A DNA stretch of 64,000 nt from Ceratobasidium sp. AG-K (Eukaryota; Basidiomycota; Agaricomycetes; Cantharellales; Ceratobasidiaceae): NCBI GenBank assembly GCA_037039685.1, contig JAWNGF010000002.1, forward strand, positions 6,572,001-6,636,000. Direction: 5' to 3'. This document shows positions 44,900 to 54,870 of this stretch, piece by piece. The notes under the pieces were generated by a model. It was not told the DNA's origin. It saw nothing but the letters and a program-made list of their open reading frames with translations, and made no database searches. The translations under genes were made by a program, and so were the position numbers. The stretch's first letter is position 1; every line of letters starts with the position of its first letter.

Positions 44900-45718
44900 C
44901 TAGTTTTCCAACTCCAAATTGGTGGACTTGGTTTCTTCTGTTTCTCCTTCCTTCACTTCACCGGCTTTTCCTTTCACTGGTGCCTTCCTTTTGTCTTTGT
45001 AGGTCCATTCCTTTTTGCAATCAGCAATTGCATGTCCCGCTTCTCCACATTTGATGCAGAGGTTGTTTTCCTTGTGGTGTGTTTTCTCAGCCTTTGGGAC
45101 AAGGTCTCCTTTTGCTTGTTTTGTGGTTTTGGGTCCTTCAGCCTTGTCTTCCTTCTTTCCTTTGTTTTGGGGATTGGTGAGTTTTTGGATTTCTTTGGCT
45201 TGGAGGGCGATGTCAATCCATCCTTCTAAGTCTCTTTGTGCGGTGGTTCTCCTATCCCTGAGTTCTTTGCGGACAAGTTCCGCTTTGATGAGTCTGCTCA
45301 ACCCTTGCCTGAAACGCATGATCAGAGCGGCATTGTTCCAATCTAGCTCTTGTGCAAGAAGTTGGAATTCAGAGACATATTCGCCTACGGATTTGTTCTG
45401 GTAGAGCCGTTGGATCCCTTGTTCTGCTTGGATTTTCTTGCTAGGGTCACTCCACTGCTTCTCATAGGCGTTTTGGAAAGCTTCCCATGATTCCAGCCAA
45501 GGATGGTTTTTGTTGTTGTTGTACTGATTGAGGGTGGGTTGTGCCCAGTTTCCTGCTGCTCCTTCTGCCATATTCATGAGGGTTGCAACAATTTGTCATT
45601 CCTCAGTGTTGTATTGATTTGGGTTCAAGCAGAAAAATGCTTTCATCCGCGCAAGGAATGTTTCAGCAGCTGTTCCCCTTGCTCCTTCAAATGCTTTGGG
45701 CATCTTTGTCGTGAGCTA
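44900..45718 (-). pseudogene. gag: Gag core of element A with in-frame stops
   Basis: The frame reads MPKAFEGARGTAAETFLARM from 45703, then meets TGA at 45596-45598, and is open from there to 44900. It has the retrotransposon-Gag helical domain (EGAAGNWAQPTLNQY ... VGEYVSEFQLLAQEL) and one zinc knuckle, CIKCGEAGHAIADC. A second stop, TAG at 45716-45718, lies in frame just upstream of the ATG and follows coding-like sequence, so the true N-terminus lies further up, beyond the LTR-like block. Confidence 0.85.
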
Positions 45719-45799
45719 GCTCACTCCATCGGACTTGCCCGCCTGTCTCCCTCTTTGTGTTATGTTTCCCGTTTCCTTTCGCCGCGTTGCCACCTTCTT

Positions 45800-46085
45800 G
45801 TGGTTATCCTGTTACATTGTGTAACGCAGCTGTGCTTTGTATGAGTCATGTCTGTTCATACAGCATGACTCACATGGACACTCCTGACTGGTAGACTGTA
45901 TGACTCATGTGGCTGCGCCTTGTATGACTCGGCCTTTTCTTGATTATATATAGAGGACCAACAAGCCTGGCAACCCCAGCTTGTTTTGTCTCGTCAAAAC
46001 ATCCCTTCAGAGTGACACTTAGAACCACCTCTACCCTCAAGAGCCTACAGACGCTTAAGTGTGTTGCGGTTCAAGAGGTCACTTA
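45800..46085 (+). mobile_element. LTR-like block, probable solo LTR of a family related to A
   Basis: It interrupts the gag frame of A and points the opposite way. It shares with the LTR of A the block CCTTGTATGACTCG, a TATATATA box and, about 33 bp further on, CCCCAGCTTG followed by a TTTTGTCTC-like stretch. Several TGACTCA-type sites lie upstream of the TATA box. I could not fix its ends or a target duplication; limits are approximate. Confidence 0.5.
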
Positions 46086-46089
46086 GGTC

Positions 46090-47556
46090 TTAGTGCCGTC
46101 CACTCTCCATCGCGGCTTGTCTCATAGCCATCAAGAAGAAGCTTACGACAATCTTGATGCGTGGGCCTGATCCATTTCTGTTTCCACCCTGTCCTGTTTG
46201 AATAATGAAGGTTCTTCCTTCATCCCTGATTTGATAGCCTGATTGTCCTTGCACCTCAAATGAGGGGGATCGCCTTTCTTGGGGTGAGATGTTCCTCCTA
46301 TGCGGGGGAGGTTCCCTAGGGTTTGCAATTTCCATGGAAGTTTGTCCAGACTCCTCGCGTCAGTGATCCGACTCTATTTGGGCGTCTACTCCGATTTGTT
46401 CAAGGAGATCAAACGTTTCTTGTCCGCCTGTTCGGATTTCCCTGAGTCGGTTGGTTTGATCTTGGAAACCTTCAGTAACTTCTTCATCGATCCGTCCTAG
46501 AGTGACCATAATGTTCCTCATTCCTTCAGCCATTCTTCCAATAGTTTCTTCTATCCTGTTGATCCAATCAACTTGGTTTTGCAGGTTCTGAGTGATCAGC
46601 TGATTTTGAGCCACCAATTGTTGGTTGATGTACTTGAAGTTTCCTACTGATCGTTTGAATATTTGCTTGACCCTTTGTTGTGCGCAATCAACGTTTCGGA
46701 GATGTTCGTAGAAGGTGTTGACTCCGTCTTTGGTTCTGGAAGCAATGCGCTCAATCCGCTGCATCATGTTGTTGTTTTCTTGCTGTTGAAGATCCCATCT
46801 TCTCTCCAGTCCTTCAATGCAAAGTGCCTGTACCACGTTTTCTTGTTGATACTGGACTTGCAGTGTATTGAAAATTCTTTCCAATGTTTGTACTGCTCTT
46901 CCATCAGTGTTTTCAATGATGATTTCCCTTCTCAATTGTTTGTCTTCAGAGATAGTTTCTACACTCCTTTGTGACTCAAAGGTTGAGGGGACACTTGCTA
47001 CACTTTGGCTTCTGGAAACTACCAACATCACTGGAACTATGCCAGGAGTGGAAGGTGCCGGAGTTGTTTGTGGGAAAATATTGTCTAAATTTGGCATTTC
47101 GAGGGGTTGTCTTGGCCCAGGGGGTGGTGGTGGAGGTATCCGACCTGTCGATGGCATTGATGGTCCTGGGGTTGCGTTTCTTTGACCAAATTGCGCAATT
47201 CCCATAGGTCGAATGATCCTCATTGCACGTGGGCTGACTATTGTTCCTGGCTCCCTTTGTTCGATTCTTGGTGGAGGGCTATTGTTTGTGATTTCGATCA
47301 CCCTGATGGTTGGGGATGTCGATTGTTCATTGGAACTGGTAGGTTCTTCCCGTGATGTCTTGACTATGTTGCTGATTCCTCCTGGGACGCTGGTTGATGG
47401 TGGCCTTGAGGCTTGGCTGTTGCTTCTGAGCGGTGCCGTCCAATCTTCAGCTCGTTCCCTGGATGCCCTCGAAGGGTTTGTTCGTAATTTGACTATTTGT
47501 GGCGCGGGCTCAGCGGCCTGCCTGTTTGATGCTGCGCTTGAGGACCTTGAGTTCAT
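46090..47556 (-). pseudogene. N-terminal gag region of element A
   Basis: 398 codons from 47556, starting 62 bp after the 5' LTR, end at TGA 46360-46362. The same frame then stays open to 46090 with a Pro/Arg/Gly-rich stretch. The protein starts Ser/Pro/Arg-rich, has a poly-Pro stretch and then a long coiled coil (about 215-395, heptad-like QLVAQNQLITQNLQNQVDW). It probably formed one Gag with the core at 45703-44900, since the intervening block is foreign. The stop context fits CGA to TGA. Confidence 0.7.
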
Positions 47557-47603
47557 GTTGTGAAGTCACATGATCTTGTTTTCTTGTGGCTCAGCAGAGA
47601 AAG

Positions 47604-47615
47604 AGCTTGCTTTGC
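47604..47615 (-). promoter_or_regulatory. Self-complementary primer-binding site of element A
   Basis: Two bases inside the 5' LTR boundary, the minus strand reads GCAAAGCAAGCT. Its exact complement, AGCTTGCTTTGC, lies inside the same LTR (47816-47827) about 33 nt after the TATA box, where the transcript should begin. There is no TGG for tRNA priming. This is the arrangement of Tf1/sushi-type elements, whose RNA 5' end folds back to prime reverse transcription. Confidence 0.7.
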
Positions 47616-47617
47616 AA

Positions 47618-48108
47618 TGTCGCAACCTGCTAAGTAGTAGAGTTGACGACTGCTAATCGCCTTGTTGACCGTGAGCAATAAGTCTAAGTAGACTAAATTG
47701 CTAAGGGAAATTGCTAGCTTCTAAGTAGAAGTCCTAGCTCCAAATCCCAAGTGGCTGCTGTAGTGGCTAAGTAGCCAAGTGCCTCTGATCACACACTGCA
47801 GGGAGAGTTGATGAGGCAAAGCAAGCTGGGGGCAACCATGCTTGCAAGCCAGTATATATAGGCAAGAGGCGAGCGAGTCATACAAGGTATATGAGTCACA
47901 AGCCCAAGTCAGAGTCCGAGTCATAAAGGGGGCTGCTCAGGCCAGCCAAATAGAAAACAGCATGAGTCATATGACTCATGGTGACATGTCATCCATACAC
48001 CTCACTAAGCGAGGGAGAGGGCACAGCTAAACAGAAGAGGCGCCTAAGGCGCCAATACAAGCCACAAGTCTGCAGAAAGAGAGACAGAGGGCAGGACAGG
48101 TCACGACA
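47618..48108 (-). repeat. 5' LTR of element A
   Basis: 491 bp. On the minus strand it begins TGTCGTGACC, has paired ATGAGTCAT/ATGACTCAT sites (about 47961-47980), further TGAGTCA-type sites, a TATATATA box (about 47853-47860) and the transcript start region with the self-primer (47816-47827). It is followed on the plus strand by CCACA. Confidence 0.93.
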
Positions 48109-48113
48109 CCACA
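48109..48113. repeat. Target-site duplication of element A, right copy (CCACA)
   Basis: It is identical to 14942-14946 on the other side of the element. Confidence 0.9.
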
Positions 48114-48621
48114 GCTTATTTAGGACATTAGCCACCCAAACTCAGCAACAGGATAATTGCAAACTGTATGGCAGAAATGAAGCCTGTGCTTCCATCTGTC
48201 AAATTTCCATACATGTACTGTTGTGATAGATCCATGCAGGCCAATTGGGCGGTGTGCAATTCTTGGATGTCAACCCCCGCACTTCAGGTGGTCAGTCTAT
48301 CTGTTGCCTGTGCCTTGCACGCTTGCACAGTAATTATGCAGCTTGGCCTCATATCGAGTGAAAGCATGCTGATTCACTCAAACATGCCCTTAGTATCAGC
48401 AAGAGCCCTTGGGCGTTGTTCAAAAGAACCTATTGTGCTTACAGAGAACAGTGTATTGTGACGTACTTGGCCAACATGTCCATCCACACCTTGCACGTTC
48501 CATCCATCACGATTCCACATGTATTTACATCCCTAGAGTTGTTTCCCTCACACACCCGTCTGGACCTTCATAGACAAACATTTTGGACTACATTTGAGGT
48601 ACAATCCTAACTATATGCATG
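48114..48621 (-). other. Segment between KDZ transposase and element A; continuation of the decayed stretch
   Basis: Before A inserted, this joined 14941. A minus-strand stretch near 48470-48530 reads like protein (CKVWMDMLAKYV) and ends at a GTAAGC donor-like site. No complete ORF or family was recognised. Confidence 0.3.
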
Positions 48622-51600
48622 TCATGTACATACAGCAAGTGCGATTCGGTCGTACCCTTCAGTCAAGTTAGCTATATCCTCCTCAATATCATCCTCGCTC
48701 TCTTCCTCTTGCATGTATGCATTACAACCAGTCTCGAAGTGAGCCTCCACCGATGGCAAAACCGGAGTGAAACCGATCGGATCGGCACCCGTCAGCCGTG
48801 ATCCACATCCCGATTGCCCATTGAAATATGGGCTGGCTTTGATTCGTCGGATATAGGAATGGGTTACTTGATTGACACTGGTTAGATAGGTGATTCGATC
48901 ACAAAGTACGTGAGCAAGATTGGATTGCTGTAACTCAAGATGCGTTAGCGTTTCAGACATGTGGTGGACTTCGTCGCGCATCCATGTTTTTAGGCGTTGG
49001 GCTTCCACTTGAACACGCACAAGCTCCTCTCGAGCTCAATCGACACAAAGCGAACGCATTGTCGCATCTCTAATTTCTGGGAGAGCCCATTTCTGGGATA
49101 GAATGTCTTGACGGTATTCGCGCAGAAGTTTGAAGTCCGAGAGCTTGCTCATTTCCATCGCCTCTTTGGTAGTGATTAGCCTGCGTGGTGGGTTCGAGTT
49201 CTGAGCAAGTTTGTTGTACTTTGAAACAGCTGATTTGAGCGCTTTTGAGCGCACGGACAAGCTCTTCGAAATAAGTTCTCGAAGTTTGTATCCTGTAGAG
49301 AGGGAAAAAGATCGTAAATACTCATATAATAGTTGTCAAGCATTGTGAACTATGTTTCCTTACCTGTGTTCCCGTGTATGTATTTTTCCATCTCAAGTAT
49401 TCGCTCTAAGCATAGTTGTTCTAAGTTATCAGCTGCACGTTGTAGTTCTAGGTTGTTGCGGTCAGCTACAGCCTGCTTCCATTCCCCACAATTGGTGGTC
49501 CAACGCGCATCTACGTCCAACCTCGATTCAAGTTGTGAAATTTCCTGGTAGAGTAGATTTAGCCGGGAATTTAGATTCCGCCGCTCTGCTGCAATAGCTT
49601 TGTCAACGAGAACATGAGGCTCCTGGCTTCTCAGTGCCGAAGTAGGATCTGATAAGAACTTGTCGAGCTGCTTCCTACAGAAACTAAGCCTATAAAGGTT
49701 GTTTTCCTATAGGAGACACTTACTCTAGCACACCCATGCTCTCAAGTGCTGAGATATAGTCGATTGCGTCGTTGTTCTGAGGCAGTTTGGATGAGAGTGA
49801 AGCCAGGTAGTCTCGTTCAGCATTGACAAATCCAGGAAACTCTTCCTCGCGAATACCGAAAGCTTTCATGACTTGGTCTCGACGAGCAAGCGACTCTTCA
49901 AGTTGGTTGATTGCACTATTAAAATTATTGAATATGAACTTTCCTGATTGTGAAATTAGCCCCGAGAGTGAGCAAGCGCAATAAATCCTGCTATCCAAGC
50001 AGTGACATACCCAAGTTAGCCAACGCATCCTTATCTGAAATGTCTATATGTTGCTGAATTTGCTGTCGTCGGTTATATTTCGACGCATGTTGGGTACACC
50101 TCGCAACACCGTTTGAGTGACTGAAAAAGCGTTCGCAGCCCTCGAAATCCTCGATACCAGCGCCAGTACGCCATAGTGGGTGCCAATCCAGCTGGCATGG
50201 GCGCTCATGCGCATATCCATGAAACGAACCCACTACATAACTTGTATTGTTCTCACGGACTAGATCACTAGTCAACGGGTGGTTATGGGCAGTGACCGAA
50301 TGCTGGCAGCCGATATCGTATCCAATCAATATATCTTTTCCATGAGCAGTAATGACCTTTGAGAAAGCAGCAAGTGGGTACTTTGCCCTAATGGACAATA
50401 TTCAACGATGTATCAAGTAACTGAATTACCAATGTTCACTTACCGTTCCCCAGTACGAATCATGTCGGCTGTCATCAGGACAATTCCATGGCGGCACAAA
50501 ACCGTAAATATACCTGTCTCATCCAAGGCATCGAAGGTATCCTTTGAATTTTCATTTCGTGCGTTTTTCCAACGGGGAGCACATGCTGACGGCGACACGG
50601 ATTCACTGTCTATTTCATCTCCGTGCTTTGTTCGGCATGCAAGAGTAAGTTTGGCACGAACGGACGACAAACCACAGCCATACCTCTGCTCTAGTTTGAT
50701 TTCTCTTTGCAGTTGGTCTATTGTGAGCCGAGCCCTCGATTTGATATCGGTCAACGTCTTCCGGCTCCAGCATATGCGAACTAGAGAACGTGCGTGGGTC
50801 ATTTTCGCCAGACCGTACATATCGCTTAAGCGACGTGTTTCCGTCCCCAGTCGCCATCATTGAGTATATAAGTCTAGACTCGTGATTCAGCTGATTCGAT
50901 TGTTCAGAAATCAATGTGCTTTAACATATCGGAGATATATACCTTGTAAGTACACGGAGGGCATGCATTTTTCAGCCTCCAGTCAGATCCATCCCGTTTC
51001 AACTTTTGTAACAATCGGAAATCGACAATTCTAAGGAGTGTAAAATATACATCAAGCGCAGCTGATAGTTGATCACGAAGATAACGCTGATATGGGATCT
51101 GTGGGAGCAAATTAATCCACACAGAAGAACCACACACAACCGAGATGCTCACAAAATGCAAGTCGCAAAGTACTTTGGCAAAAGCTTGTACACTAAATTG
51201 TGGCATGCGTTGTCGAATACCTAAGAACACTTTTAGTGTGCGAATGCTAATTGCAGCGGTGGGATGCGTTGGACTAGCGGAGATAAACCCCGCTCGAACG
51301 AGGGCCACATTACGGTGTTCATCTTGCGAATGAGTGAGAGAAAAACTGCGCCGTCGGACTACAAGAGCGATTGTTAGTAGGCCCACTCTGTAGCTATAGA
51401 GTAGACATTACAGCCTTACGAAATATATCCACAATTTCCACCGCAAAAGTTTCTATCTTGCTGGAAGCGTCTTCATCCAGTGACCGATCAGCTGGAGGGT
51501 CAAGATTGGCTTGTGGCGAAGCGTTGTAATCAAGTAATGCATCAGCAAGATCTTCGTAGAGGCAATCCCACGCCGCGCTCAAGTTATGTGTCCTCTTGGT

Positions 51601-52097
51601 CCAGGACCGATACCTTGATCTGCAATATGTATGCTTTGTCAATGTCAAAAATGAACAATATTGGTGTACTTACATCGGGAGGATACTTGTCGGTATTACA
51701 TCTCTCTCGGTCTCCTCTTCACTTTCTACGTCTTCAACAAAAGGATCGACATCCAGCATCTCATTGTGGTTGATATCGCCCGGTGGCTCCGTTCCAGATT
51801 GACCAGAATCCGCCCAGTCAGTGAGGATGGTCTGCTCATATGTGGAAAGCTCTGAACCTCCGTCAACAAACTCGAAGAAAAGTAGTATAATGAAAGCACT
51901 CAACTGGAGAACTCCTTAGATACTAATCGTCGGCTAGTCTCTGCTCGTTTTTGTGACGCTGTGAGATACAGCTTATGTGTCGGCAATAATGGGTCCTGTG
52001 AACCAGGATCGTCTGCAGCAAATCCTTTGTTGAACGGGAATTGTGGACCCCGTAGTTTTATTGCCTTGCGAGCTCTTACACGGTGAGGACCAGTCAT
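48622..52097 (-). pseudogene. KDZ-family (Kyakuja-Dileera-Zisupton) transposase with one premature stop
   Basis: It starts at ATG 52097. Exons can be followed through GT-AG introns (for example about 49967-50030 and 50401-50458) to the stop at 48622-48624. Family motifs appear in order: the N-terminal zinc-type segment ending NACPPCTYK (about 50960); GDGNTSLKR (about 50840); FDALDETGIF then CRHG (about 50470-50530); AKYPLAAF; YDIGCQ (about 50315); HGYAHERPCQLDWHP (about 50190-50220); and GIEDFEGCERFFSHSN (about 50115-50160). A coiled-coil C-terminal half follows. The frame is broken by TGA at 49036-49038, 138 codons before the end, in a context fitting CGA to TGA. The splice pattern around 50680-50760 is unclear. 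The upstream acidic motifs are intact, so a truncated protein could be made. It would cut and join the element's ends in the nucleus. Confidence 0.88.
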
Positions 52098-53145
52098 GGT
52101 TTGGGAGGAAAGATAGCTTGACGGTTACGTTCTCCCCAGGAGCAATCACAGTATTGCCATGTGTTGAAGGCTGAAATGCGATATGGCAACCAAAGCTCCC
52201 AATATAGTAATATCCGTTAGGAATTGTTTCCGGAGCTCACACGCTTTCGAGGAAGCAAATCTATCTATTACGCGTGGTTACAAGACAGAGGTCTGATAGG
52301 AGAGACGGAGGGGTAATTCTATACAAGATTATTTGTACACTCAACCGTGAACCTACAGGGGATCGCGTTGATTGGATGCAATCTGCCAATGGGAAAACTT
52401 TCGATAGTGACGAGACCATTACTTTGAGTAGTCGAGACACATACCTCGTGATTACTAAGACTCACGAGCGCACTGAAGTCGTGAGGAGCAAGTGAGCCCG
52501 CACGGCCGTCTCATTGTGCCAGGATGTAAGCAGCTCACCCCTCGCTATGTGAGAATGGACAAGCGATAGTTAGACGAGCCGAGGTAGATACCTGGAGTGA
52601 TTTGGGGGTGAATTCATAATGAGTCGGCGAAGAATTGCGAAAAAGATGGCTAGGGATGATAGGGGGTCGTTGGAGTTCTTAGACAGAAGCTACGGTGTAA
52701 TGGCGCCGATGGTCGCGCAGTTACGAGGTCTACTTGAGGATAAATCTAAACTACGGCCAGTTCTCGTCAGCTGACAAGCTACCAAGTCAAAGCGCTCACC
52801 TTGACCGAGTGATAATACCAGTTGTGGGTAATCGGTTCGATGCCCGACACATCTACCAAGCCAGTATCGTCGAACGAGAAGAGAACTTTTCATGCCACAA
52901 GGGGTCGGCAATTGCGTGTCGGACACATCGAGCGTGCGTAAATAACCGCACGCAATCACTTGATCCAGTGGCTTGACGGCATCTGAGAGAAAAAAACACC
53001 AGCGTGTAAAGCTCTCAAATCACAGTATTACGCACCGGTGGCAGTAGATATTAATTGACGGTCGGTTTCGAGCTGTGGCGGCGATAAAAATCACCCGCGG
53101 CGGCGTCAAGGAACATGTCGGCAAGACATGTGCTGTCGATTCATT
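52098..53145. other. Non-coding stretch between KDZ transposase and right inverted repeat
   Basis: It holds short ORFs only. It should contain the transposase promoter (minus strand). No TATA box stood out. Confidence 0.4.
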
Positions 53146-53671
53146 CAGTCGATATTTCCGGTATGATATATCCGGTCGTCTAGGGCAATTTTTCGCAATT
53201 TTATCGCAATTTTATCGACCGGCAGTGAGGTGGTGGCGGCGGCGACGATGACGGCGACAGGAATGGCGTTGGGGACGGGTGCACGGACAGCGACAATGGG
53301 GCATGTGACGTGCTGAGCCACGTTGCTGTAGTTAGGCGCCGCTGATCAGCCTTGGCCGGCGGCCAAGCGGTGTCCTGGTGCCCTTAGCGCCGACGAGCGC
53401 TCCCTGTGTGTCGACGGACGACGAAAACGGAAGGAAGAAGCCGGCGCCGAGGGCGGGCGGTCGATGCCGACAAAAGCCGTAGAGTGTGCCGGGTGTTAGC
53501 GCCGGGGGCATGGAGAGATGAGTGGGAGATGCGAAGATATTGGTGGTTTCGACACATATCTGGGAGATATCGCTGGAGATGCGAAAATCCTAGGAAACAC
53601 GACCTTATTAGCCGAAAAGCCCCATCAGACCTCCTCGGCTAATAAGCATAGGGTCTGGGTGAGGTACAGGT
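53146..53671. repeat. Inner part of right inverted repeat, 526 bp
   Basis: Reverse complement of 10343-10868, almost base for base, including the hairpin. Confidence 0.85.
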
Positions 53672-54005
53672 GAGACCCTGACGCCAAGCCGCCGATCCGC
53701 GGATCATGTCAATGATCTCTGGACCGGCTTTTCAGAGAAACTAATATATCTGCATGCAAACAGACTGGGGTGATACATAAAGTAGCTCGGTCAAACCGGA
53801 ATAAAATCTTGAACCAAATGATACCCACCAAGTACGCGATATTGAAGTTCGAAAAAACATCGGCTCCTGCCGCCCAACACACGTTTACTTCACTACGAGA
53901 AGACTAGGGCACTGAATAGTTTCCAACATGACTATTTGAGTATGTCGAATACAGTTTGTACCATTGTAAATACGATATAAGCCGTTTTTACTAATGAACT
54001 GAAGC
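53672..54005. other. Spacer inside the right inverted repeat
   Basis: It is unrelated in sequence to the spacer of similar length on the left (10017-10342). No gene recognised. Confidence 0.4.
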
Positions 54006-54362
54006 TACCTACTGCAGCGGATTCAGGGGACCCGAATCTCCACCTAACCATCACCAAATTGGTCCGCTCTTTTTGCATATCGATTTATACACGGCTATTG
54101 AATACTTCTGGAGACTTTCAGACTCTTACTCTCTCTGAATGTCACGCAAACGTCAAAATACAGTTGGGGAGCGGGTTTCTTAGTACTCCGAATTTCGATA
54201 TGTGGGCTACATCATTTTGTGCGCAGCGAGAGTGCGATTCCAAATAGTCTAATGGCATTCATCAAAGTACCTTCTCTGAGGAGTTATGACGATTTCTATC
54301 GTGGCAGTCGAATTTTCAAAACGAAACCCTGGTGGCGAGTACTTTTGCAAATCGCAATAAAT
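54006..54362. repeat. Outer part of right inverted repeat
   Basis: It matches the reverse complement of 9439-10016 in blocks, without the 228-bp insertion of the left copy. Confidence 0.75.
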
Positions 54363-54604
54363 TTGCACTGTATCACTATCGCGTGACTTTATCTAGTCTT
54401 GGACAGCCCTAACCCCAGTTCCTGCACGCAAATGTCTCACAACCAAGGCCAAGAGCTAAAAGTTATGACACAGCAACTAATACAAAGAAATTGGAGGACC
54501 AACAAAGGGCATAAGAGGAATGAGGGAAAAAAAATGTATAATTCAAAAACGACGACGTACATAAACTACGTTGTCATGTATATTGCCTATCATTGACGGT
54601 CCTC

Positions 54605-54830
54605 TCAATAAATAGTAGTTGCACTTCCAAACAACGATGAATACCAATACCGCATACATACAAGCGAGAAACTAGGTACTAGCAACAAGGCAATATAATA
54701 AGCCTCTGCGCGGCCAAACCCTTCACATATAATCTCTCCAATTTTATCAGTTAATGCACCAGCAAATGGCCATAGGTTGCCGATGATGCATAGCGCCCAG
54801 CGCACTCTCTATTGTTTCCCTAAATTGATG
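54605..54830 (-). pseudogene. Fragment of the C-terminal exon of a second transcription factor
   Basis: The reading WALCIIGNLWPFAGALTDKI aligns with LLTLSNTWPCAGALASKL in the last exon of the neighbouring gene (54871 onward), same strand. It has no upstream exons. It may be the remains of a tandem paralogue. Confidence 0.5.
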
Positions 54831-54870
54831 TAGCGTAACAAGCCTATGGGCTGGATCAATGTACGAGATC

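Larger units (their letters stand above)
14947..48108 (-). mobile_element. Chromovirus A (Ty3/gypsy), decayed, interrupted by element B
   Basis: It is bounded by 491-bp LTRs and a CCACA duplication. Read on the minus strand the order is 5' LTR (47618-48108), self-complementary primer site, gag N-part, a foreign LTR-like block, gag core, pol with chromodomain, ORF3 and 3' LTR (14947-15437). Removing the B array leaves about 8.3 kb. The LTRs differ at some twenty positions by eye, nearly all transitions. gag and pol carry in-frame stops and catalytic substitutions, so it is not autonomous. Confidence 0.93.
9439..54362 (-). mobile_element. KDZ-type DNA transposon with passenger genes, split by a nested retrotransposon
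   Basis: Two inverted repeats (9439-10868 and 53146-54362) bracket a KDZ transposase, a decayed segment and an intact five-exon gene, all on the minus strand. Subtracting the 33.2-kb retrotransposon insertion leaves roughly 9 kb between the inner repeats and about 12 kb overall. I infer that the inverted repeats are the element's long terminal repeats. No target-site duplication was visible at the outer ends, so independent repeats that happen to flank the region remain possible. Confidence 0.5.

Noticed and set aside
46663..47563. Plus-strand ORFs opposite the gag region of element A
   Set aside because: They lack any gag or other motif and are shadows of the minus-strand frame.
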